From assembly GCA_035439485.1 (NCBI GenBank), contig DAORKI010000002.1, positions 71,909-135,908 on the forward strand: a stretch of 64,000 bases of DNA. The letters are read 5' to 3'. The stretch's first letter is position 1, and each line of letters starts with the position of its first letter. A program made the position numbers and the translations under genes. Below the pieces are notes generated by a model. That model had not been told where the DNA came from and did no database searches. It was given only the letters and a program-made list of their open reading frames with translations. Source of the DNA: CAIKXD01 sp035439485. GTDB lineage: Bacteria > Bacteroidota > Bacteroidia > UBA4408. Below, in pieces: positions 51,959 through 61,050 of this stretch.

Positions 51959-53386
51959 TTAATTTAATTTCTTTTTTTGTTCCATTTTAGCATAATTGTC
52001 CATAAAATCTTCAATTTGTTCAACCCCTAATTTTTTTGCAATGATTTCTTTTTTGTCATTTAAAATGTATATCACTGGCGTGCTGCTTATATCATAAATA
52101 GACCTAAAATGATTCTGCAATTTAATATCAGCAACATTTATCCAATCTAGTTTATTGTCTTCAATAAATTTGTGCCACTTGGCTTCCTCTGTTTCTGTGC
52201 AAACACCATAAACTTCAAATCCTTTAGCTTTCAAACTTTTATGGTAAACATCAGCAAGTTGCGGCACTGCTTTCTTACAATGACTGCAATCGGGGTCCCA
52301 AAAACACAAAATTGTATATTTTGATTTTACAGCCCATAAGGGTTGTAGTTGATTTTTATCATCATATAACATAAGGTTAGGTGCTTTTTTGCCTAGTAAT
52401 AAAGGTTTTAAAACACGCGCTCTGTCAGAGATTTTAAACATTAAAGTTGAATCTGCCCAATACGCTTGTCCAGTATTATAATATTCCTCAACTAAACGCA
52501 CAAATACAGCATCCATACCCATGATTTTAGAACTTTCATAGGTACTAGTAGTATAAACCAAGGTGTATTTAAATACTTCCTTATTGGCTTTTGCCTTTTC
52601 ACATAAATAAATACAGGCCTCGGCAATTGAGTCGGGAATTTGATAGGTAAGTTTTTCTAGAAATTGTTTATATTTATTGTAAATTAAAGGTGTGCGTAAC
52701 AATCTTGCATCGCTAAAATCAACCCCATCAAAAAAATGTGATTTAAAATACTTGTAGGCAAAAGTTGAATCTGGTCTGCCATTAGCTAATTTGGGCGTCT
52801 CTGGAACTTCGGGATCTTGAGAGGTACGGAATATTTTGGCCAAAAATGATTCAGGATGTGCCTTCATAAAGTTTATTTTATATTCTTTCACTTCCTTATC
52901 AACATTAGCCATTTGTTTCCTGATAATCTCTGCTGAATCTTTATTTGTTTTTAGTAATTCATACTTTTTGTTTAGAGGTTCTAATTGCTTGCTTTTATCA
53001 GCCATAAAGTTTAAATAAGCATAGAACCATTCATTTTCTTTAGACCCTTTAACTTTCATGTGTTTTACAAAATCAAGTGTGTCTGTTTCCAAAGAAAAAT
53101 CTGTTTCACCTGCAACTATAACTTCAAAATACTTTTTGTTTGGAGTTACTACTAAATAAATTCCACCGTCTAAAGGCTTTGTTCCGGTATAAACCATATT
53201 CCCTTTGGCATCTACTTTCAATGTATCAGAAACATACTGCTTTTCAGCAAAGTGGTAACCCATATAACACTCAGTATTGGCTATGTTATTGATTTTAATT
53301 TTAATATTATAAGCTTCCTTATCTTTTGCAGAGCCAAGATAAGTTCCTAACAAAAAAACGACTAATACAATGGTAAATTTCTTCAT
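51959..53386 (-). CDS. DUF4369/DUF5106 thioredoxin-like secreted protein
   Basis: A 475-residue periplasmic protein with a signal peptide (MKKFTIVLVVFLLGTYLGSA). An N-terminal DUF4369-like beta domain (YNIKIKINNIANTECYMGYH) is followed by a DUF5106-like helical middle and a TlpA/thioredoxin-like C-terminal domain from about 335 (LCFWDPDCSHCKKAVPQL, CxxC as Cys-Ser-His-Cys; SSTPVIYILN with the cis-proline). It is likely a thiol-disulfide reductase anchored in periplasmic maintenance. The start at 53386 follows a -7 element TAATTTTG at 53420-53413; a longer ATG at 53509 would lie upstream of that promoter. Confidence 0.88.
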   Translation of the reverse strand: MKKFTIVLVVFLLGTYLGSAKDKEAYNIKIKINNIANTECYMGYHFAEKQYVSDTLKVDAKGNMVYTGTKPLDGGIYLVVTPNKKYFEVIVAGETDFSLETDTLDFVKHMKVKGSKENEWFYAYLNFMADKSKQLEPLNKKYELLKTNKDSAEIIRKQMANVDKEVKEYKINFMKAHPESFLAKIFRTSQDPEVPETPKLANGRPDSTFAYKYFKSHFFDGVDFSDARLLRTPLIYNKYKQFLEKLTYQIPDSIAEACIYLCEKAKANKEVFKYTLVYTTSTYESSKIMGMDAVFVRLVEEYYNTGQAYWADSTLMFKISDRARVLKPLLLGKKAPNLMLYDDKNQLQPLWAVKSKYTILCFWDPDCSHCKKAVPQLADVYHKSLKAKGFEVYGVCTETEEAKWHKFIEDNKLDWINVADIKLQNHFRSIYDISSTPVIYILNDKKEIIAKKLGVEQIEDFMDNYAKMEQKKKLN

Positions 53387-53412
53387 ATTATTAACGAGTT
53401 TATTTATTTCAA

Positions 53413-53447
53413 CAAAATTAGGACGAAAAAAAGGCATTTTCGGCAAA
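53413..53447 (-). promoter_or_regulatory. Promoter of the DUF4369/thioredoxin gene
   Basis: On the minus strand TTTG (53447-53444), 23 nt, TAATTTTG (53420-53413). The -7 is a perfect match; the spacing is at the long end. Confidence 0.5.
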
Positions 53448-53665
53448 GATTTGCTGCAAAAATTGTTAATTAGCTCACAAAAACTGCGCCAATAGTAAAA
53501 TTTTAGCACTTTTCTGGTTTGTTACCTTTATAACATGCTCTAAAAATAATTTTCCTTTTGTACGTTTTAATAAAAAGATTCCAAGGTTCAAAATCTAATA
53601 ATGATATGATTGAATGGCGTAAATCTAGAATTGAGATTGCTTAATAATGATTTATATAAAATTAG

Positions 53666-53673
53666 TATCTTTG
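53666..53673 (+). promoter_or_regulatory. -7 element of gmd
   Basis: TATCTTTG followed by CGG, 20 nt upstream of the gmd ATG at 53694. It is a perfect -7; the nearest TTG upstream is 26 nt away, too far for a standard pair. Confidence 0.5.
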
Positions 53674-53693
53674 CGGTTTATATAAAAAAAATT

Positions 53694-54782
53694 ATGTCAA
53701 AAGTTGCATTAATTACAGGTATTACTGGGCAAGATGGCTCATATTTAGCAGAACTTTTATTAGAAAAAGGCTATACTGTGCATGGTTTAAAAAGAAGAAG
53801 CTCTATGTTTAATACCGATAGGATAGATCATCTTTACAAGGATACACATGAGCAAAAAGTTAAGTTCTTTTTACATTATGGAGATTTAACCGACAGTACT
53901 AATTTAATTAGAATAATACAAGAAGTGCAGCCAGATGAAATTTATAACCTAGCAGCACAAAGCCATGTTAAAGTTTCGTTTGAAACACCAGAATATACAG
54001 CTAATGCTGATGGAATTGGCACTTTAAGAATTTTAGAAGCTTTGCGTATTTTAAACATGGGTAATAAAACCCGTTTTTATCAGGCTTCAACATCAGAATT
54101 ATATGGAGAGGTGCAAGAAATTCCACAAAAAGAAACAACACCGTTTTACCCAAGAAGTCCTTATGGAGTTGCTAAATTATATGCATTTTGGATAACAAAA
54201 AATTATCGTGAGGCTTATAACTTTTACGCTTGTAACGGTATATTATTTAATCATGAAAGTCCTGTTAGAGGAGAAACCTTTGTTACTAGAAAAGTTACAC
54301 GAGCAGTAGCTAAAATTAGCTTAGGATTGCAAGAGAAACTATTTATGGGCAATATTGATTCTGAGCGCGACTGGGGACATGCAAGAGATTATGTAGAAGG
54401 CATGTGGTTAATGATGCAACAAGATAAGCCTGATGATTATGTTTTAGCAACTGGAAAAAAAATTACTGTAAGAAAATTTATTGATTTAGCTTTTAAAGAA
54501 GTTAATATTGAAATAGAATGGAAAGGTTCAGGAATTGATGAAAAAGGGATTAATAAAGCAACTGGAAAGGTAGTTGTTGAAATTGACCCACGTTATTTCC
54601 GCCCAAGTGAAGTTGACTTGCTGGTTGGTGATGCTTCAAAAGCTAAGAAAGAGTTAGGCTGGGAACCAAAGTTAACAGTAGAGCAACTTATTACCGAAAT
54701 GGTGGCAGCCGATGTAAAATTATTCCAAAGAGATAAATATTTACTTGATGGAGGACATACCGTATTAAGTTTTCACGAATAA
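53694..54782 (+). CDS. gmd: GDP-mannose 4,6-dehydratase
   Basis: Gmd makes GDP-4-keto-6-deoxy-mannose, precursor of GDP-fucose, GDP-rhamnose and GDP-perosamine for surface polysaccharides. The 362-residue protein starts MSKVALITGITGQDGSYLAE with the NADP-binding glycine loop, then RRSSMFNTDRIDHLY, NLAAQSHVKVSF, the catalytic STSELYGE with Thr/Ser and Glu, YxxxK (SPYGVAKLYA), HESPVRGETFVTRK and RDWGHARDYVEGMW. I use the ATG at 53694; the frame is open upstream but a -7 element lies at 53666. No fcl partner follows; aspS converges on it. Confidence 0.96.
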   Translation: MSKVALITGITGQDGSYLAELLLEKGYTVHGLKRRSSMFNTDRIDHLYKDTHEQKVKFFLHYGDLTDSTNLIRIIQEVQPDEIYNLAAQSHVKVSFETPEYTANADGIGTLRILEALRILNMGNKTRFYQASTSELYGEVQEIPQKETTPFYPRSPYGVAKLYAFWITKNYREAYNFYACNGILFNHESPVRGETFVTRKVTRAVAKISLGLQEKLFMGNIDSERDWGHARDYVEGMWLMMQQDKPDDYVLATGKKITVRKFIDLAFKEVNIEIEWKGSGIDEKGINKATGKVVVEIDPRYFRPSEVDLLVGDASKAKKELGWEPKLTVEQLITEMVAADVKLFQRDKYLLDGGHTVLSFHE

Positions 54783-54825
54783 AGCACGGAAAATCGCTTC
54801 AGGTTGAATCCAAAATTTATTATAA

Positions 54826-54858
54826 AAAAGCCAATAAAAATATTTTTATTGGCTTTTT
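54826..54858. terminator. Bidirectional terminator shared by gmd and aspS
   Basis: AAAAAGCCAATAAAA (54826-54840), loop TAT, TTTTATTGGCTTTTT (54844-54858): a perfect 15-bp stem with T runs in both directions. The aspS stop codon (54848-54846) lies inside the right arm. Confidence 0.85.
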
Positions 54859-56600
54859 ATTATACCAATACCTAACTCATCCAGTTGTGATTTAGCTATG
54901 CCCGATGGGCTATCGATCATGACATCTCTTCCTGAGTTATTTTTTGGGAAAGCAATAAAATCACGAATTACTTCAGCTCCGCCAAATAATGAGCAGAGCC
55001 TATCGAAACCAAAGGCAATTCCACCATGTGGCGGTGCCCCAAATTCAAAGGCATTCATTAAAAAACCAAATTGAGCTTGAGCCTCTTCTTTAGTAAAACC
55101 AAGTAATTCAAACATTCTTGCTTGAAGATCTTTATTAAAGATTCTGATTGACCCCCCTCCTACTTCAACTCCATTAATTACCATATCATAAGCATTAGCG
55201 CGCACTGCTCCTGGGTTTGAATTAAGCAATTCTATATCTTCAGGTTTAGGAGAAGTAAATGGATGATGCATAGCATGCCAACGTTGATTTTCTTCGCTCC
55301 ATTCCAAAAGAGGAAAATCAATTACCCAATGGCAAGCAAAAGTGTTTTTATCTCTTAATCCAAGCCTATTGCCCATTTCTAAACGTAATTCTGACATCGC
55401 TTTGCGTGTTTTGTTTTCATCACCAGCTAGGATTAACATTAAATCACCTGGCTGTGCGTTCATTGCCTTTGCCCAATTCGTTAGTTGCACTTCATTAAAA
55501 AATTTATCGACCGAAGATTTAATACTTCCATCATTATTGTATCTGGCATATACTAATCCTGTAGCTCCTATTTGAGGTTTTTTTACAAAATCGGTTATTT
55601 CATCTAGTTGCTTTCGGGTATATTCAGCAGCGCCTTTTGCACAAATCCCAACAATTAATTCCGCGTCATCAAAAACTTTAAATCCTTTATTTTTAACCAC
55701 TTCGTTTAGTTCCACAAATTTCATATCAAATCTTATATCAGGTTTATCGTTTCCATAATACTTCATTGCATCTGTGTAAGTCATCCTTGTTAATTCTGGA
55801 ATATCAATATTTTTAACTGATTTAAATAAATGGCGAACTAATTTCTCAAAAGTATTTAATATATCTTCTTGCTCTACAAAAGCCATTTCACAGTCAATTT
55901 GGGTAAATTCAGGTTGACGGTCGGCTCTTAAATCTTCATCTCTAAAACATTTTACTATTTGATAGTACCTATCAAAACCTCCAACCATAAGTAATTGTTT
56001 GAATGTTTGTGGTGACTGAGGCAATGCATAAAACTCTCCTTGATTCATTCTTGATGGAACAATAAAATCGCGGGCTCCTTCAGGCGTTGATTTTATTAAT
56101 ACAGGAGTTTCAACTTCAAGAAAATTGAGTTTATCCAAAAAGTTTCGGGTTTCAATAGCTAATCTATGACGTAATTCAAGGTTTTTTCTTACTGGATTTC
56201 TTCTTAAATCCAAATAACGATATTTCATTCTGAGTTCATCTCCCCCATCTGTTTCATCTTCAATAGTGAAAGGAGGAGTGATGGCACTGTTTAACAATAC
56301 TATTGTGTTAGGTTGGATTTCAATATCACCGGTAGCTAATTTATCAGATTTAGAATAACGTTCTACCACTTTTCCAATCACAGTAATCACGAATTCACGA
56401 CCAAGCAATCTTGCAGTTTCAATTAAATCTTTGCTTGCATTTTCAGTTTCTATTGTTATTTGGGTAATGCCATATCGATCACGAAGATCAATCCAAATGA
56501 GTGAGCCTTTATCTCGAACTCCTTGTACCCAGCCACTTAGGCTAACAATTTCATTTACATTATTTATACTTAACTCTCCGCAAGTGTGTGTACGCAACAT
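54846..56600 (-). CDS. aspS: Aspartate--tRNA ligase
   Basis: AspRS charges tRNA-Asp. The 584-residue protein is the full bacterial form: an N-terminal OB-fold anticodon domain (LSGWVQGVRDKGSLIWIDLRD, motif blocks quoted in part: VQGVRDKGSLIWIDLRD), class II motif 2 (FRDEDLRADRQPEFTQID), an inserted GAD domain around 290-410, and motif 3 (GIAFGFDRL). MRTHTCGEL-type start: MLRTHTCGELSINN. It is monocistronic and ends inside the terminator shared with gmd. Confidence 0.97.
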   Translation of the reverse strand: MLRTHTCGELSINNVNEIVSLSGWVQGVRDKGSLIWIDLRDRYGITQITIETENASKDLIETARLLGREFVITVIGKVVERYSKSDKLATGDIEIQPNTIVLLNSAITPPFTIEDETDGGDELRMKYRYLDLRRNPVRKNLELRHRLAIETRNFLDKLNFLEVETPVLIKSTPEGARDFIVPSRMNQGEFYALPQSPQTFKQLLMVGGFDRYYQIVKCFRDEDLRADRQPEFTQIDCEMAFVEQEDILNTFEKLVRHLFKSVKNIDIPELTRMTYTDAMKYYGNDKPDIRFDMKFVELNEVVKNKGFKVFDDAELIVGICAKGAAEYTRKQLDEITDFVKKPQIGATGLVYARYNNDGSIKSSVDKFFNEVQLTNWAKAMNAQPGDLMLILAGDENKTRKAMSELRLEMGNRLGLRDKNTFACHWVIDFPLLEWSEENQRWHAMHHPFTSPKPEDIELLNSNPGAVRANAYDMVINGVEVGGGSIRIFNKDLQARMFELLGFTKEEAQAQFGFLMNAFEFGAPPHGGIAFGFDRLCSLFGGAEVIRDFIAFPKNNSGRDVMIDSPSGIAKSQLDELGIGIIKSQ

Positions 56601-56907
56601 ATAGTTTGATATTTCGAATTATTTTGGATGCGAAATTAAACTATAAATTTAAAATTTTATAGCAATTTATGTTTTGAAAATTAGATCATCTATTTAAATT
56701 TAAAATTTAATTCGGATACAAGCCAATTTTAGCCTTTAGTAGATATGTTTATAATTATAAATTCGCAATTCGATTTAATTTGTATTTTATTTAGATTTAA
56801 ATTTTTAATATACTTGATAAGTACTAGTGCTTATATGAACTTGACTTACTTTCACTAGCTAAAAATATGTCAATAACAATTCACAAAAAGCAACTTTATT
56901 CAAGTTC
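56601..56907. other. Intergenic region, no feature recognised
   Basis: About 300 nt between divergent aspS and the DUF4271 gene, very AT-rich. Apart from the promoter at its right end I see no open frame, terminator or RNA signature. A TAATTTCG near-match to a -7 element lies just upstream of aspS on the minus strand. Confidence 0.4.
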
Positions 56908-56934
56908 TTGTGCTTTGAATAATCACTAAATTTG
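56908..56934 (+). promoter_or_regulatory. Promoter of the DUF4271-hemD-rnpA run
   Basis: TTG (56908-56910), 16 nt, TAAATTTG (56927-56934). The start of transcription would be near 56941, leaving a leader of about 13 nt before the GTG start at 56954. Confidence 0.55.
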
Positions 56935-56953
56935 CATCCTATCTTATCACACA

Positions 56954-58003
56954 GTGAATAGAAAACAACAATCCAATGATTCAACAATTATAACAAGTAA
57001 CAATGCCAATGAAAGCATTGTTTCCCCAAAGTTTTCTAATAGTGTAAACAATCATTTACATGAAGTAAAATTGAATAAAAATTTTATTGCTATTGGAAAT
57101 GAAGATACCTTGGCTAAAAGCAATTCAATCGAGCATCGATTATTTAAGGTTCCTTATAGGTGTACATTAAATAGGGATTCATTAAGAGCAGAATCAAGAA
57201 AGGTTATACTTGAATTTGATACTATACCAAAAGGATTACATTTAATATACAACAATAATACTACCGACAGTACTATAAATAGCAAAATTTCAAACTTTTC
57301 GAAAAGCATTTTTAGTTCACATTTGCTTAGTACAAAAAAAATTTCTCCGAAGCCAATCATTTATGAAAATAACAATTGGATGACCATAATACTAATTTTA
57401 ATTCTTTTTTTAATTGGTGTTTTAAGGGTGTTTTATCAGAAAAAATTTAATTTATTCGTTAATGCATTTATTAGTAAACGTTTCAGTAATCAAATAAGCC
57501 GTGAAGAAAATGGACTCACCCAAAGCACTTCGGTTTTATTAACTATTATTTTCTTTTTATCCATTTCGTTCTTTTTATACTTAAGTGGACGTTACTACCA
57601 TCAATTTCAAAATGGGAAAAACGAATTTGAACAGTTTTTAATGATTTTAATTGGCTGCCTTGGGTTTTATTTTTTTAAGTTAATTGCCAATAAATTAACA
57701 GGTTACATTTTTAAAATTTATCGAGAAACAGACGAATACATTTTTAATCATTTTTTAGTTCTTCAAATCATAGGAATACTGCTAACCGCATGGTGTATCT
57801 TATTGAATTACAGCACTTTTGTTAATAAAGAGTTTATTATTTACGTTGGGTTTGGAACATTATTTATAAGTTTTTGTGTAAGGATGGTAAAGAGTTTAGG
57901 AATTGCAAATATGAGTAGTTATTCTCCTATTTATATTTTTTTATATCTTTGCAGCCTTGAAATTTTACCATTAATAATTATCGTGAAGTTAATCATTAGG
58001 TAA
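56954..58003 (+). CDS. DUF4271 membrane protein
   Basis: A 349-residue protein starting at GTG 56954. The first 135 residues are soluble and Asn/Ser-rich; from about 145 on there are about seven TM helices, ending in the DUF4271 signature FLYLCSLEILPLIIIVKLI. The family is specific to Bacteroidota, of unknown function, and is regularly followed by hemD and rnpA, as here (52 nt to hemD). It may take part in envelope or heme-linked processes, but nothing in the sequence shows how. Confidence 0.87.
   Translation: MNRKQQSNDSTIITSNNANESIVSPKFSNSVNNHLHEVKLNKNFIAIGNEDTLAKSNSIEHRLFKVPYRCTLNRDSLRAESRKVILEFDTIPKGLHLIYNNNTTDSTINSKISNFSKSIFSSHLLSTKKISPKPIIYENNNWMTIILILILFLIGVLRVFYQKKFNLFVNAFISKRFSNQISREENGLTQSTSVLLTIIFFLSISFFLYLSGRYYHQFQNGKNEFEQFLMILIGCLGFYFFKLIANKLTGYIFKIYRETDEYIFNHFLVLQIIGILLTAWCILLNYSTFVNKEFIIYVGFGTLFISFCVRMVKSLGIANMSSYSPIYIFLYLCSLEILPLIIIVKLIIR
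57944..57951 (+). promoter_or_regulatory. Internal -7 element for hemD, inside the DUF4271 gene
   Basis: TATCTTTG followed by CAG, in the last 60 nt of the DUF4271 coding region and 105 nt before the hemD start. Perfect -7; no -33 TTTG at proper spacing. Confidence 0.35.
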
Positions 58004-58055
58004 GTATTTACCGATATATCTGTAGAGTATTAATTTAATAATTAAAAAAAGAAAA

Positions 58056-59150
58056 TTGAAGGCTAAAAATATATTGGTTGCCAAAAAAGGCTCAAAAGGC
58101 AAGGCCACAAAGGTTGTTGCTGCTCCAAAAAAAACGACATCCAAGAAAAAATCTTCTGAGAGCAAAGTTTCTAAACCAAAAGTAAAAAAAGAAGCAACAC
58201 CAAAAAAGGTAGCTTCTAAAACAAAAGTTATTGAAAAAACTTTGGTTACAAAGAAAAACACTAAGCTTACAGAAAAGCCATTGGTTACAAAGAAAAACGC
58301 CAAAGAGAAAGAGAAAAAATCTCCTAAAATTAAGCTTAAGGAGACAATTGAAGTAGTTAAAGAACCTATAAAAGTTAATACAGCCCCACCAACTCCAAGA
58401 AATAAAGTAAAAAGTATTTTGGTTACCCAACCAAAACCAGAAGGTGAAAAATCTCCTTATTTTGATTTAGCTAAAAAATGTAATGTAAAAGTTGATTTTA
58501 GGGAGTTTATTCATGTTGAAGGAGTGCCGGCAAGTGATTTCAGACGAGATAGAATCAACATTTTAGATTATTCAGCAGTAATATTCACAAGTAGAAATGC
58601 TGCGGATCATTATTTTAGGATGTGTCAAGAAATGCGTATTACTGTTCCTGAATCAATGAAGTATTTTTGCATTTCCGAATCTACAGCTTATTACTTGCAG
58701 AAATATGTTATTTTTCGCAAACGTAAAATTTTTCATGGTAAGCAAACTTTTGCTGATATGATGGATGTGATTAAAAAACACAAAGACGATAAGTTTTTAC
58801 TACCCTGTACAGACATTGCCAATGTAGAAGGTGCTGAATTGTTAGAGAAAGCTAAGATTAGATATGCCAAAGCTGTAATTTATAAAACAGTTTGTAGTGA
58901 TTTAAGTGATTTGGCAAATGTTAACTACGATGTGATTGTATTTTTTAGCCCTTCAGGAGTGAAATCCTTATTTCAAAACTTCCCAGATTTCAAGCAAAAC
59001 CTTACACGTATTGCTGCATTCGGAGCCACTACAGCCAAAGCTGTAGAAGATGCTAATTTATATGTTGACATTAAAGCCCCAAACCCACAAGCGCCAAGTA
59101 TGACAATGGCATTGGAGCAATATATTACAGCAGTAAACAAAGGGAAATAA
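58056..59150 (+). CDS. hemD: Uroporphyrinogen-III synthase with lysine-rich N-terminal extension
   Basis: HemD closes and inverts ring D of hydroxymethylbilane to give uroporphyrinogen III. Residues about 118-364 are a full Bacteroidota-type HemD (VKSILVTQPKPEGE, VIFTSRNAADHYF, YFCISESTAYYL, DIANVEGAELLEKA, VIFFSPSGVKSLF, IAAFGATTAKAVEDA). The first 117 residues are an extra basic, low-complexity segment (about 40% Lys, plus Thr, Ser, Ala, Pro) with repeats such as LVTKKN. The TTG start at 58056 (MKAKNILVAKKG) looks like a copy of the true family start (NKVKSILVTQPK). Relatives I recall start directly at the second of these. rnpA follows 28 nt later. Confidence 0.9.
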   Translation: MKAKNILVAKKGSKGKATKVVAAPKKTTSKKKSSESKVSKPKVKKEATPKKVASKTKVIEKTLVTKKNTKLTEKPLVTKKNAKEKEKKSPKIKLKETIEVVKEPIKVNTAPPTPRNKVKSILVTQPKPEGEKSPYFDLAKKCNVKVDFREFIHVEGVPASDFRRDRINILDYSAVIFTSRNAADHYFRMCQEMRITVPESMKYFCISESTAYYLQKYVIFRKRKIFHGKQTFADMMDVIKKHKDDKFLLPCTDIANVEGAELLEKAKIRYAKAVIYKTVCSDLSDLANVNYDVIVFFSPSGVKSLFQNFPDFKQNLTRIAAFGATTAKAVEDANLYVDIKAPNPQAPSMTMALEQYITAVNKGK

Positions 59151-59178
59151 ATTTGTCTTTGTTTTTCTGAACTTTAAA

Positions 59179-59562
59179 ATGAAAAACACCTTCAGCAAAG
59201 CAGAGCGTTTAAGTAGTGTCAAGCATATTGAAGAACTTTTTAAAAGTGGAAAATCTTTTAGAAGCTATCCACTAAAAATAACTGTACTGAAACATCATAA
59301 CTATTGTGAAAGTAGTGTTTCAATACTGATTTCTGCGCCCAAACATTTTTTTAAGCATGCCAATGAACGTAATTTGATTAAACGCAGAATCAGGGAATCA
59401 TATCGTAAAAACAAGCATAGACTTTTAGAATTCTGTAAGACACATGATTTATTATTAAATATTTCATTTCAATACAGTAACAATAAATTGGAAGAATTTT
59501 CAACCATTGAAATTGCTTTGAAAAAAGCATTAGATAAAATTGAGAAGCAGTTTAGCGTTTAA
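59179..59562 (+). CDS. rnpA: Ribonuclease P protein component
   Basis: RnpA binds the catalytic RNase P RNA and helps it cut tRNA 5' leaders. The 127-residue basic protein has the family start (FSKAERLSSVKHIEELFKSG, quoted in part: KAERLSSVKHIEELF), and the RNR motif as RNLIKRRIRESYR at about 70-82. It sits 28 nt after hemD, the standard position in this phylum, and 20 nt before the transporter. It is likely part of the same transcript. Confidence 0.94.
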   Translation: MKNTFSKAERLSSVKHIEELFKSGKSFRSYPLKITVLKHHNYCESSVSILISAPKHFFKHANERNLIKRRIRESYRKNKHRLLEFCKTHDLLLNISFQYSNNKLEEFSTIEIALKKALDKIEKQFSV

Positions 59563-59582
59563 AATTATCAATAAACAAGCAT

Positions 59583-60884
59583 ATGATTAAGCAAAAAATT
59601 GGGCTTTATACTGCTACTTCCATTGTTGTAGCCAATATGGTTGGAACTGGAGTTTTTACCAGTTTAGGATTTCAAGCAGCAGGCTTGCATAGTGGTTTCA
59701 CAATTATGCTGTTATGGATTATAGGAGGAATAGTGGCATTTACTGGAGCGCTTTGCTATGGCGAGCTAGGCAGTATGTTCCCTCAGTCGGGAGGTGAGTA
59801 CAATTATTTGAGTAAAATTTATCATCCTGCGCTTGGTTTTGCAGCTGGTTGGGTTTCAGTTACAGTAGGATTTGCTGCGCCCGTTGCTGCTGCTGCCATG
59901 GCATTAGGTGCTTATGCACATAGTGCATTTTCGTTTATTCACCCTTTATTTTTAGCTGCTTCAGTGGTTGTAATCATAAGTTTAATTCATAGTCTAAGTA
60001 TCAAAAGCGGGAGTACTTTTCAAAATTACACAACAAGTATTAAAGTGGTGGCCATACTTATAATTATTTGTTTCGGATTATTTAATCAACACAGTGGTGA
60101 TATTAAATTTGAGTATAGTTCAATGGTAAGAGATGAAGTTTTAAGCTCTTCTTTTGCAACTTCCTTCTTTTTTGTTTCATTGGCATATTCAGGCTGGAAT
60201 GCTGCTGGTTATATAGCTTCAGATATGGAAACGCCTCAGCAAAATTTGCCTAAATCATTATTATATGGAACCTTATTGGTTACTATATTATACATGGCCC
60301 TCAATTTTATTTTTATGTATGTTACTCCAATTGCAGCAATGAGCAACGAAAGTGGTCCTATTGTTGACATAGCAGGAGTTGCTGCTAATTATATTTTTGG
60401 TAGTGCAGGCGGCAAAATTATGAGTTCAATTATTGCGTTATTATTAATTTCAACTATTAGTGCAATGATAATTGCTGGACCAAGAGTAACTCAAAGCATG
60501 GGAAAGGATCATTCTATATTTAGGCTTTTTAGTAAAATCAATAATAATGGTGTGCCTGCTATAGCCATTATAACACAGGGAGTAATTAGCCTTTTATTTA
60601 TTTTTTCATCATCATTTTCGGAGGTGGTCATATACATATCCTTTACCCTTAATTTATTTACATTTTTAGCTGTTGCAGGAATAATTGTGATGAGAATAAA
60701 ACATCCAAATATGGAGAGGCCATATCAAACATGGGGATATCCTATTGTTCCATTATTATTTTTGTTTATAACTGGTTATCTCATGTATTTTGGATTGGTT
60801 TCCAATTTAAAAGAAAGCATTTTAGGTTTGTTAACTGCTTTTTCTGGAATTGCACTTTATTTTGCAACTCAAAAACAGAAATAA
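59583..60884 (+). CDS. APC-family amino acid permease
   Basis: A 433-residue inner-membrane transporter with about 12 TM helices. The first helix carries the APC substrate-binding stretch MVGTGVFTSLGFQ (unwound GTG), then ALCYGELGSMFPQSGGEYNYL in helix 2 (quoted in part: YGELGSMFPQSGGEYNY), AYSGWNAAGYIASDM in helix 6, and FTLNLFTFLAVAG towards the end. This fits amino acid/polyamine exchangers; the precise substrate is unknown. It is the last gene of the rightward run and has no strong plus-strand terminator. Confidence 0.9.
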   Translation: MIKQKIGLYTATSIVVANMVGTGVFTSLGFQAAGLHSGFTIMLLWIIGGIVAFTGALCYGELGSMFPQSGGEYNYLSKIYHPALGFAAGWVSVTVGFAAPVAAAAMALGAYAHSAFSFIHPLFLAASVVVIISLIHSLSIKSGSTFQNYTTSIKVVAILIIICFGLFNQHSGDIKFEYSSMVRDEVLSSSFATSFFFVSLAYSGWNAAGYIASDMETPQQNLPKSLLYGTLLVTILYMALNFIFMYVTPIAAMSNESGPIVDIAGVAANYIFGSAGGKIMSSIIALLLISTISAMIIAGPRVTQSMGKDHSIFRLFSKINNNGVPAIAIITQGVISLLFIFSSSFSEVVIYISFTLNLFTFLAVAGIIVMRIKHPNMERPYQTWGYPIVPLLFLFITGYLMYFGLVSNLKESILGLLTAFSGIALYFATQKQK

Positions 60885-60907
60885 AATTATTTTATTATTA
60901 TAAAAAA

Positions 60908-60939
60908 TTCAAGCCGAATTAAAGTCAATTCGGCTTGAA
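60908..60939 (-). terminator. Intrinsic terminator of the PKD/T9SS gene
   Basis: TTCAAGCCGAATT (60908-60920), 6-nt loop, AATTCGGCTTGAA (60927-60939): a perfect 13-bp stem. On the minus strand it is followed by TTTTTTATAATAA. It also stops readthrough between the convergent transporter and PKD genes. Confidence 0.8.
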
Positions 60940-61050
60940 CCTAAATTCAGCATTGTATAATACTGAATTGCTTAGCGTAATTACACTTATATAATCAGCA
61001 GTTCAGCTCTTTAGTGCTTCTTGCTGATTATTGTGGGTTAATCATGAATG

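Noticed and set aside
58092..58430. Phe/Leu-rich minus-strand frame opposite hemD
   Set aside because: It is the antisense of the lysine-rich hemD extension (AAA/AAG read as TTT/CTT); no start context or family.
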